NCBI GenBank assembly: GCA_032622095.1
Contig: CP136067.1
Location: 60,710,893 to 60,774,892 of the forward strand
Origin: Siphonodentalium dalli
Taxonomy: Eukaryota > Mollusca > Scaphopoda > Gadilida > Siphonodentaliidae
DNA length: 64,000 nt
Direction of reading: 5' to 3'
The translations under genes and the position numbers were made by a program. The notes under the pieces are model-generated. The model saw only the letters and a list, made by a program, of their open reading frames with translations. It had not been told where the DNA came from and searched no databases. This document shows, piece by piece, positions 1 through 9,879 of this stretch (within the stretch, counting starts at the first letter, position 1; each line of letters begins with the position of its first letter).

Positions 1-1929
1 TACGGTCATCGATACGGGCGTTCAAATGATAGGTATCTCGATACACAAACTGCATATTGTTATTACCAATTCAAGTATTAAGTAAGCACCGGTCGCCACG
101 AACGAGAACGATCAATGTTCAATCAGTATCTAACAAAAAATTAAGGTAATCCCCCAAAATAAGTAATAAAAATGATAAGCATTCCCTATTTATCACAGAG
201 TAACAATGAGGCCAGCAGACCGCTTTGTATCAATTTGCATGTGTGGACAATACGATGCCATCTTCTTGAAACACATTGTATAAATAGATTAATCAGTCGC
301 TAGTGGTCCACTGATCAAAGCACAGACCTGACCTGAGTGACCTCAATTTTAATGACCTATTTCAATAGTACACGTCATGCAGCAAGTGACCTACTTTGTC
401 AATGACATGTCGTTTACAACCGACGGCAAACCTTTGATGCCTGTCTTACTGCTATTGCTGCAATTTTATTTCACTGTTAACCAGAGAGACGCGGCTGCTG
501 TAGTATCAACCTATATCATATCAATCTACATGTATGTCTTTCCCCGTGTGACATCAACACTGGACACTGCACTCTGTGCACTGGCCCGTGTGGGTTGCTG
601 AGCAATTGTTAAACTTCCCGGAATAAACTTGTCAACAGACAATGAATCTCCCCCAATTCCCGTTATAAAGTTGACAACTTGACATGAGTTATTAATATAA
701 AGCCCCTCCCATTTAACTGTCAATCTCGTGACATTGACTGAGATTTTCGGAGACGACGTTCCTCATTGGTCAACAGGTCTTGTTTGTACTCTAATTAATC
801 AGCTTTTCTATCGTTTCGGGTCCCGTGAACTCGACCCAGTTCACGTTTTGCGCTTTATGACAAACCGAAAGTAGACGAAGTAAAAGATTTGGCGAACCGT
901 GACTCTCAAAATAGGTTTTATATCGAAGCGATGTCGCATCTCAGCCAACCAAAAACAGTTTTATTTAGTGGTTTGTAACTTCTAGTATTGACATTAGCGC
1001 ACTCGTGATTCGTTCCTTGTTATATTCGTTTGTTTATCACCCAAAAAAGAATAAATGTCACATTATGTGATGGATTTACCCCCACAAATAATAAACGTGA
1101 TGGGTCACAATAAGCGTGATTGTGTGAATTTTTGCTCCAAATTAATAAACGTGCCAGCACGTTTATTTGGCACCTGAGAGTAATTGAGAGTCACTATACC
1201 GGCCCCAGCCGAAAACTCTGCATTTATTTTGCATTGTCACGAATGAATAAACGAAATATGACTGAATATATGGGACACTTGAGGCATATAGATGGAACAT
1301 TAAAACAACATCGTGAACATGCACCCGAATATAGAGTTCACATGTGGGCTCATATTTATATAAGCTTTTTTTTTGGCATGACAGTGTCATCTACCCCGTT
1401 CAATCGGCCTTCTATATTTTTGTCAAAACATTAACATTTCAAAACAGCACTAATGACAAGTGCATGAAGATAACTCACAAGGCGATGACAATTCACCGCG
1501 TATACACAATGTTATTGAGATACCCCGCAGTAATTCCATTACACTCACACGCTTTTTACATTGCCATATGAAGTCATATAGGTAGACACAATTAACTCCG
1601 ACTCTGATTCCGTATTTTTAATTAGTCTACTCATTTGAGTCATATGAGGATTTGCGACAGAGATAGCCGACAACCGGTGGGGGTATTATTTATTTATTTA
1701 TTACGCGATTGTTATGGGACTTGGATCATTGTGATAAAAATAGGGGTGACTTTCCGATAGTGTTTTGTTGTATTCATCAGGATAGCAATCCTTTAAAAAA
1801 GTGTCCATATTGTATTTCACATTTTAATCCATTGGTTTTTCATACTTTTTCATTACATATATACTTGCCCCAAAACTTAATATATCTCATCACGCTGACA
1901 TTTAATATTACATAGACATACCAACTTTC
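1..1929. other. No gene or clear element seen
   Basis: AT-rich sequence lying in the intron upstream of exon a. Only short ORFs without recognisable motifs or paired splice sites. A small TTTA run is at about 1687-1703. I looked for hydrophobic exons that could encode the MENTAL domain and found none that could be supported. Confidence 0.6.
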
Positions 1930-2013
1930 CGCATTCCTTTCTCTCCATTAAATGTAACATTTGACATTAGCCCCTCTAGAAGTTGAGCTTCATTGTCATT
2001 GACACTTTCATTT
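1930..2013 (+). mobile_element. 3' end fragment of a pearl/HINE-like element
   Basis: Carries AGTTGAGCTTCATTGTCATT and then TGACACTTTCATT, the 3' terminus shared with copies ending at 7258, 13451, 32733, 39588 and 63209. No core tandem units precede it, so it is a solo or truncated 3' end. It stops ~15 bp before the splice acceptor of exon a, so element-derived DNA likely forms part of that intron's 3' end. Confidence 0.6.
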
Positions 2014-2027
2014 CTATATAATTTCAG

Positions 2028-2122
2028 AATCAGATGAAGAGTTTGACGCCTTCAAAACACCAACTCGAGGGCGGAGTAGGACCAATAGTAAAGCATCTAT
2101 GTATAGCACAATGTCACATAGG
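2028..2122 (+). CDS. STARD3-like: STARD3-like exon a: linker with phospho-FFAT-like motif
   Basis: 95-bp exon between atttcag and gtgagt: two bases of a split codon plus 31 codons, ending in phase 0. It encodes an acidic start (SDEEFDA), then FKTPTRG and a Ser/Arg/Thr-rich tail. In human STARD3 the stretch just before START carries an FFAT-type motif that binds ER-resident VAP proteins when a Ser at motif position 4 is phosphorylated. Here AFKTPTR offers F at position 2, a phosphorylatable T at position 4 and P at position 5 after an acidic tract; position 7 is R, not acidic. That reading is an inference. The acceptor lies about 15 bp after the 3' end of a pearl-like element. Exon identity rests on splice sites and frame continuity with the next exon rather than on strong homology. 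Confidence 0.72.
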
Positions 2123-2652
2123 GTGAGTCTATCAACAAATAGTCAACACCCACAATCTAAATATAATACAATCTGAGATTGCACAGTTAGTTATGCCTTC
2201 ATGTGTGCCTGTAGCCAAATGCAGAACTGATGCTAGACACTTTTCTTACACAGCTAACTTCGCAATAAACAATTTCCCAGCATCATCACAATTCTGAGAT
2301 ATTTCTGAATATACATTTACAGAAAACATAACTTAGAGCCAAGTTTTGTCTTTGAAATGAAAATTTGTAACACATCCTTTACATGTTTGTAAAATTATAT
2401 GTTTATGTTGCTATTGTATTGACGAAATTTCCATGCGCTCTACCAAAGCGTTGTTGAAAATGGTCGCTATAAATTAATTGTCAGAGCAGGTTGAGTGTGA
2501 ATATTATAAGTAATACATGTTGCTTAACGTTTTATACAATACAAAAATGTGCGCAAATGGGTCGCAGTGCAAGGGTCTGTAGGCCTAGGCCTATATATAC
2601 GCTGCTGATTAAAAGCTCCCGAAGGGAGCATGTTGAAGATCATAATGCATGT

Positions 2653-3022
2653 GCGCACAGAGGGACTGCATACCACTCCGTCGCCGAATAAAGTCTCTGT
2701 TTCAGTTACTGTAATATATATAATAGTAATAAAGTAATATAAGTTGATTTTGTTGTATTCCATATGTGCATGCATTTTGTTATGTGGGTGGTAGTAAAAA
2801 CTACAGTTTTTCAGTGAAATAATATTCCTGAGCCATAGGCTCACAGCGCGCAGAGGGGCCGCAGGCTCCTCAGCCGCTGAATATATGCTCACAAATGGAG
2901 TCTGTTTCAGTTAGTAAATACAGTAATAAAGTTACATGTTGATTTTGTTGCATTCCAAATGTGCATGCATATATATGTGGGGTAGGGTGGGGGTACAAAA
3001 TACAGTTTTAGTTCAATAAAGT
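2653..3022. repeat. Two-copy tandem repeat, ~205-bp unit
   Basis: A stretch with TCTGTTTCAGTTA, then TTGATTTTGTTG, then CATTCCAAATGTGCATGCAT (or TATTCCATATG...) and a GTGGG run before ACAGTTTT occurs twice, about 205 bp apart. It lies within the intron between exons a and b. Confidence 0.7.
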
Positions 3023-3283
3023 GTCCCCACGTGCCTCAAGTGAAAGAGAAGTATGACCAATCCATTGCTAATATAGAAATGATAATGTGCTCATAAACGC
3101 GGAGACCAGAAAGTAGCAAAGAACATTTACATACCCATAATTTTGACGGGCAATCCCCTAGTTATGCAATATTTCCCCAATTGCTTAATAAAGCTTTTTT
3201 ACCTTAAATTGAGTCTCAGCTCTTGGACTACCTGGTTTCTGTAGAAAATGTGAATATAATACAATGAGTTGTTTACATTCCAG

Positions 3284-3448
3284 GAAGAAGAATATATACA
3301 GCGAGCACAATCAAACTTTGAGGCCCTGTGGCAGACCCATCTCTCCAGGGAAACGGATGAGTGGAAACATGAAAAGGGTAGTGGTCCAGAGGAAGGGATC
3401 GTTCATAGTATCAATGTAGCAAAGATTGGCAAAGTATTCTGTCTCAGG
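3284..3448 (+). CDS. STARD3-like: STARD3-like exon b: START domain N-terminus
   Basis: 165 bp, exactly 55 codons, between cattccag and gttagt, phase 0 at both ends. The peptide begins EEEYIQRAQSNFEALW and ends GKVFCLR. It corresponds to the N-terminal helix and first beta strands of START; human STARD3 has a comparable EREYIRQGKE start and a TFILK strand at the equivalent end. The reading frame stays open upstream into the intron, so the acceptor, not an ATG, defines the start. It joins exon a (R at the junction) and exon c (A at the junction) in frame. Confidence 0.85.
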
Positions 3449-3845
3449 GTTAGTCCTCCATTTTCGCTGATTCAGGATAATGTAATCGTCTAAACCAAAT
3501 GATTATTCTGTTTATTACACACTTTCTACCATTAAAATGCGTTAATTTTATAGATAATATGTGACAAGATAGTCATTGGTCAGCTGATTACTCCCGTGCT
3601 GAGCCCCACTTTCAGTTGACTGAAACCAGGTCTATGATAGTTCAAATGGAATGCTTTATTTTATAGAATGTGTGAACAAGAATAGTTCTGACATGGGTCA
3701 GAGTTTAGTGCTGTCAAAATGTGTGCTGTCAATAGGGACATAATTCACAGTGTGACATTACCACTTTTAATTTACCGAGAAAACCTTATAAATCACATGT
3801 AGGTTTGTTATAAACATACTACAATCACAACGGATTATAACTTTT

Positions 3846-4587
3846 TAGCTCATCTTTACTTTGTAAAGTTTGAGCTATTGCCATGGCTTGGTATCTGTCG
3901 TCTGTGTGTGCGTGTGATTTGTCAACAATTTCCTTTAGCACAGACTACAGGTCGTACCTTTGGTCAGATCATTATAAAATTTGTCATAGCTGTTGACATT
4001 GACATGTAGATGGGAACGAGTCATTTTAGGGTCATTCGGAAAAAAAACATGGCCGCCAGTGGCCATCTTGGGTTTCAAAATTCAATCCATTAGCATGGGC
4101 TACAGGTCCTACTGCTCGTCTGATCATCATGAAATTTACCATGGATGTTAATATTGACATGTAGATGGGAACGAGTAATTTTGGGGTTGATCAGCCATAA
4201 AACATGGCCACTGGCAGCCATCTTGAATTTTACTCTTTGCATGACTAAATTTGTTTGGAACGGGCTACAGGTCGTACCTTTGGTCGGATCATAATGAAAT
4301 TTGTCATGGATGTTAACAATGACATGTAGATGGGAACGAGTCCTTTTGGGGTTATTTGACGATAAAACATGACCGCCGACATCCATCTTGGATTTTATTC
4401 TTTGCATAACTAAATCCTTTGGCATGGGCTACAGGTCATACCTTTGGTCGGATCATTATGAAATTTGTCATGGGCGTTGACATGACATGTAGATGGCAAC
4501 GAGTCATTTTGGGGTCATTCAGCAAAAAAACATGGCCACCAGTGGCCATCCTGGATTTCAAAATTCAATCCATTAGCACGGGCTACA
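3846..4587 (+). mobile_element. Pearl/HINE-like element B, left part (interrupted host copy)
   Basis: Begins with TAGCTCATCTTTACTTTGTA and then AAAGTTTGAGCTATTGCCATGG, an imperfect hairpin that is the family 5' end. About four core units of ~155-165 bp follow, each with GGGCTACAGGTCGTACCTTT, TGACATGTAGATGGGAACGA and an AACATGGCC...GCCATCTTGG block. The array stops at 4587 inside a core unit, where the fold-back element was inserted; the rest resumes at 12010. Confidence 0.75.
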
Positions 4588-4705
4588 TAGTCCAGGAGAT
4601 ATGGGTCGACCTCTGCACCCCCCCCCCCCCCCCCCCCCCCAGGACTCAACTTCACCCCACTAATTTTCTTCCTTAAGGTCTCCTCTAATTTTTTTCACTT
4701 GTTAA

Positions 4706-5567
4706 CACGTTCACTGCCGAAAACCAATGGGTAATTCCATCCCATATGCCAACATGGGATTTGATGTTTTGTCGATAGTAGATGATATTTTACGTATGTA
4801 TGAGTAATGGTTCGACCAATATCGGGTCATATGATGCTGAAACATGTTATAAGACTACTACGAGATAACTCGTAGTCGGCACCTGGGATGGAATTTATTA
4901 ACGTTTCATTCCTGGTGCCAGCTACGAGTTATCTCGTAGGTAACTACAATTACGTTGTCAGTGTCTTAGATGACGAAGAGTGCTATACATGCACAAGCAT
5001 ATCGTATGTAAGACATGGTAAATGAATTTATATATGATAATTGGTACAGACTACGTCGAATAAGATGTCAAAAACATAATATGTATTTACCTACGAGATA
5101 ACTCGTAGCTGGCACCAGCGATGACCACTGGTGAGTTTCATCCCAGGTGTCGACTACGAGTTATCTCGTAGGAGCTTTATAACACGTTTTATCTTTCATT
5201 TGACACAGATTTGATCGACAATTCCTTTATATATACACAATGTGTCCGGGAATGGTCTAGTTGCACATGTGCCTCATGGTTCAGGGACGTACAGAAGAGG
5301 TCCTGGTGAATTGGAGTATCCTACCAAGATTGATATCTGGACCCCACCCCCTGTTCACGCTGTGTGAATCGTTGTATCTCAAGCCATCGTAATTATACAT
5401 ATAAAATCGATCAATGGGATCGTTGGGCATGTATTGGCACATACACCAACATTGCTTGCGGATTGTGTTATTATTTATGTGGTATGAACATTACTACGAG
5501 TTAACTCGTAGTAGCAGTCCCCACGGAACCGTTTACTACGAGTTAACTCGTAGTGGCAGCGAACGTG
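4706..5567. mobile_element. TTAA-flanked (piggyBac-like) MITE with six 18-bp palindromes
   Basis: Flanked by TTAA at 4702-4705 and 5568-5571. Termini CACGTTCACTGCC and GGCAGCGAACGTG form inverted repeats of the kind seen in piggyBac-like elements. Six copies of the palindrome CTACGAG[AT]TA[AT]CTCGTAG lie at 4858, 4922, 5091, 5154, 5494 and 5536. The first four form two pairs whose spacers are themselves partly inverted (GGCACC / GGTGCC). No transposase ORF. The empty site is preserved in the opposite arm at 11887-11890. Confidence 0.85.
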
Positions 5568-5622
5568 TTAACAAGAACAAAAAGTGGCCGCACAGACCCA
5601 AAAACAAGATGGCGGCCATTTT

Positions 5623-7258
5623 TAGCTCAACTTTTGTAAGTTTGAGCTATTGCCATGGTTTGGCGTCCGTCGTCCGTGGGTCCGTCAACAATTTCCTTTG
5701 GCGCGGGCTACAGGTTGTACCTTTGGTCTGAGCTTCATGAAATTTGTCATGAATGTTGACATTGACATGTAGATGGGAACGAGTCATATTGGGGTCATTC
5801 GGCCAAAAAACATGGCCGCTGGCAGCCATCTTGGATTTCATGATTCAATCCATTGGCGCGGCCTACAGGTCGTACTGTTCGTCTGATCATCATGAAATTT
5901 GTCATTGATGTTAATAATGACATGTAGATGGGAACGAGTGATTTTGGGGTCGTTCGGCCAAAAAACATGGCTGCCAGCAGCCATCTTCGATTTTACTCTT
6001 TGCATCACTAAATCCTTTGGCGCGGGCTACAGGTCGTTGTTTTGGTCGGAAGTTTATGAAATTTGTCATGGATGTTAACAATGACATGTAGATGGGAACG
6101 AGTGATTTTGGGGTCGTTCGGCCGAAAAACATGGCCACCAGCAGCCATCTTGGATTTTACTCTTTGCATGACTAAATCCTTTGGCCCGGGCTACAGGTCG
6201 TACCTTTGGTCTGATCTTTATGAAATTTGTCATGAATGTTGACATTGACATGTAGATGGGAACGAATCATTGTGGGGTCATTCGGCCAAAAAACATGGCC
6301 GCTGGCGGCCATCTTAGATTTCAAAATTCAATCCATTGGCGCGGGCTACAGGTCGTACTGTTCGTCTGATCATCATGAAATATGTCATGAATGATAACAA
6401 TGACATGTAGATGGGATCGAGTCGTTTTGGGGTCATTTGGTCAAAAAACATGGCCGCCAGCAGCCATCTTGGATTTTACTCTTTGCATGACTAAATCCTT
6501 TGGTGCAGGCTACAGATTGTAGCTTTGGTCAGATGGTCATGAAATTTGTCATGAATTATAACAATGACATGTAGATGGGAACGAGTCGTTTTGGGGTCAT
6601 TCGGTCAAAAAACATGGCCACCAGCATTTTACTCTTTGCATGACTAAATCCTTTGGCGTGGGCTACAGGTCATACCTTTGGTCTGATCTTTATTAAATTT
6701 GTCATGGATGTTAACACTGACATGTAAATGGGAACGAGTGATTTTGGAGTCGTTCGGCCAAAAAACATGGCCGCCAGCAGCCATCTTGGATTTTACTCTT
6801 TGCATGACTAAATCCTTTGGCACGGGCTACAGGTTGTACCTTTGTTCTAATCTTTATGAAATTTGTCATGAATGTTGACATTGACATGTAGATGGGAACG
6901 AATCATTGTGGGGTCATTCGGCCAAAAAACATGGCTGCCAGCGGCCATCTTTGATTTCAAAATTCAATCCATTGGCGCGCTCTACAGGTCGTACTGTTCG
7001 TCTGATCATCATGAAATTTGTAGGTCGTAGCTTTGGTCAGATCTTCATAAAATTTGTCATGGATGTTAACAATTATACGTAGATGGGAACGAGTCCTTTT
7101 GGGGTCAATTGGCCAAAAAAAATGGACACCAGCAGCCATCTTGTATTTTACTCTTTGCATCACTAAATCCTTTGGCACTTTTCCTATTCCTCCATTTACT
7201 GTCAACCATTAAATTTTTCCCCTACCTAAGTTGAGCTACAGTGTCATTGACACTTTCA
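5623..7258 (+). mobile_element. Pearl/HINE-like element C, complete, ~9 core units
   Basis: Starts TAGCTCAACTTTTGTAAG with the hairpin partner TTTGAGCTATTGCC and ends with AAGTTGAGCTACAGTGTCAT and TGACACTTTCATT. The inverted repeat is asymmetric: AGCTCAACTT is terminal at 5' but AAGTTGAGCT is subterminal at 3', before the hairpin AGTGTC-ATT-GACACT. Helentron/Helitron2 elements show this arrangement. About nine core units of 155-165 bp lie between. Insertion is into a T-run without clear duplication, judged against the empty site near 11842-11856. Confidence 0.78.
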
Positions 7259-9879
7259 TTTTATATGCACTTGGTCTCTTTGATCGCCATTATAGTAAAG
7301 ATGATAGCACATGCGGTCTTGCGATTCGTTATGCTAATATACAACCCTTACAAATTAGCCAAAAATCCGACACCATAATCCGAAATGCAAAAATATGCTA
7401 TTTTTCTGACATGTTACCACCTTTCGTTTGTCTCTGTGGGAAAATGTTGGCATCTTTGCGTCATGTTATACATTTATCATATAGAGGAGTCATTGGCGAC
7501 CACATTGGGACCATAATTTACATTAATTGCGGGATATTTTTGTCCGATATCACGTTTTCCAAAATGCCGGTATAATAGGTCAAAGCCGAATCTACGTTAA
7601 TAACGCGATGTAATGTTTCGAATCAATGAATGTTATTGCTATTATAACAACACCCATGCATATATATGTGCAGGAGATACTCAAGCTAGGATTCCTCTTA
7701 TACCTGATTTGAGGAATATTTACCCAAATCCAAGATGGCAGCCAATATGGCCACCAGAAATAAAAAATTGCCATAAATCACCTATTTTAACATCAGTGAG
7801 CATTATTGTCATGACAACTCCACACCTGCTTACTATTGTAAGTTGGGAACACTTAGGCGAAGAACTTCCCTTGTACCATATCCAAATAAAAGTCCCCCAA
7901 ATCCAAAATGGCGCTACAATGGCGGACAGATTTTGAAAAATCACCGAAATTCCCTCATATTCACATCATTGGGCATTATTGTTGAGACAACTCCATCCAT
8001 GCTTACAGTTGAGTTGGAAATACTGAGGTGAAGTAATTACCTTACATCTCATGCAAGAAATTGTTTTCCAAATCGAAGATGGCGGCCAAAATGGCGACCG
8101 AAATTTGAAACACGCCTACATTCCTTTACTTTCTTAGGATGGGCGTTATTGTTTCGCGATTTCTACCCACCATTACATGTTGATATGTATGACTTATTCA
8201 TTATGGTTTGGCAAGTGATACTCACAGTCAATATGGTGGCCAAACTGGCTGGCCAGAAATTGAAAAGAAGCCGATATTATCACATACTAATTTCAACTTT
8301 TTGTCATAATATCGATTTGTATAGACGAAACGGTACATAATATAAGCCATCTATAAGTCGTAGCCTTTTGGAAGGATGAAAACCCACAATAGCGATGTGG
8401 CATTTCAAAATCCTTTCTCCACTAAGGGTTCATACTGGCCGTAACCGTATATGGGTGCGCCGAATAGTCATATTATGACTTCCAAGAATCAAAACAACAG
8501 TACCTGAGCCTGAGGTTAATCTGAATTGACACATTCAGCTATATCTAGACTCGTTTCCGTCTCTTCGTCAGATTAATCTAACTCACTCACAACAACAGTT
8601 TACTACACTAATCGGAATGTTTCAAACAATACATATGCTGGTGTCCAGCTCACGTGTTTGTTTCGAAAGCTGGAATTCTTAGCGAGCTTCATTCGTGGTA
8701 TAGCTTATGGTATAATTCAGATGCTACATATGGGGTATAGGCGTCATCTTGTGCGATACACTAGAAAGGTATTCGGTCGATGCGTATACTAGCTTTCATA
8801 AGGACCTATCTATCTGTGTATAGTCACTTTTGGTGACCTAATGGGGATCACAACGTGTACACCTGGTGATCTTCCCAAACAGCCACTTCTCAATATATGG
8901 TTCATCAATTCACATACTCATCTAATGCACTGATGTACCCGGACAAATTCTGTATATGGCTTTGAATGTTGAAAGCCCAACATTTAACGGATGCATTTCT
9001 GCTGAGGCGTAGAAGACCGTAATGCATAATATACCCAAACTCCTTGAACATGATCATAAGAATAAGCTTGTTGGCGTCCAGCAATCGTCTCACTGAACAG
9101 ATCCAAGCAGATAACAATACACAAGGTGCTAGTTTGTGGGTATGTGTCATGATAGTGGAAATGAAATTGAACCATGACTGCACTGCCCCTTATTTTGTTA
9201 TGATTTAGATTCAGACAGGGTCTCATGTGTGGCTTTGCTTTCCTTGTATGCTAAGATTGTATGTTCCCATCCGTTTGGAAGCCGTTCTTAAACAACTGGA
9301 CCAGGCGTGTGCCATTGGATACTGCTGTATAAGCCCCACCAAAACTGGGGTGTAGTCTTAAAGGCGACACCTTTGATGGTTGATTGATATGTCATACTCA
9401 CGCTGGGTGGTATGGTTCAAGAAAGTACAAATGCCATCAACAAAAGGGTGAAATGTTCAACGCGAATAACATCCAGAGGAATGTTACGTTGATGAGCTCT
9501 TGCATTCAGTTCAACAAACGTTGGTACACCAAGTGATTTCTTGGTAACATCACCATTGCGACCATTTTCCTGCATGAGACATTAACTACTATATTCTAAA
9601 GTTATATATATAAAGCTATATGATCATAAAGGTCGCGTTCTCCAACGTCCACAGCCATTGCCATCGATACTGTAAATTGTTCTTTAAATACATAGTGAAA
9701 TAAATGCACCTCAGTTCCTGACATTTTCTTGAGTAATACCGCCCACATACTGACACTAACCCTGAGAGAGGATAACAAAAAACACATACATTCATGCTAT
9801 AAAGACATTATCATTTAGTCCATCCGACTGTTTTGAGGGAGGCTAGCATAGTATTATCCAGACATAAATGTACGTAGTT

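Larger units (their letters stand above)
4588..9290 (+). repeat. Left inverted arm of the fold-back element (contains two later insertions)
   Basis: Pairs with 9880-12009. Includes the C-rich end after 4615 (a homopolymer of over 20 C), the block around 4645-4705, the segment 5572-5622, and 7259-9290. Internally it has loose tandem units with CCAAATCCAAGATGGC words (about 7726, 7900, 8072). Arms look more alike outside (7259-8340) than near the loop. The exact inner edge is uncertain. Confidence 0.7.

Noticed and set aside
377-601. 74-codon hydrophobic ORF that could be a MENTAL-domain exon
   Set aside because: No acceptor/donor pair in phase with exon a, no family motif, and a low-complexity hydrophobic segment is expected by chance in AT-rich DNA.
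4615-4640. Poly-C tract as an assembly artefact
   Set aside because: The mirrored position in the right arm is also a G-rich run (11940-11980), so a homopolymer is a natural part of the element end, though its length may be inaccurate.
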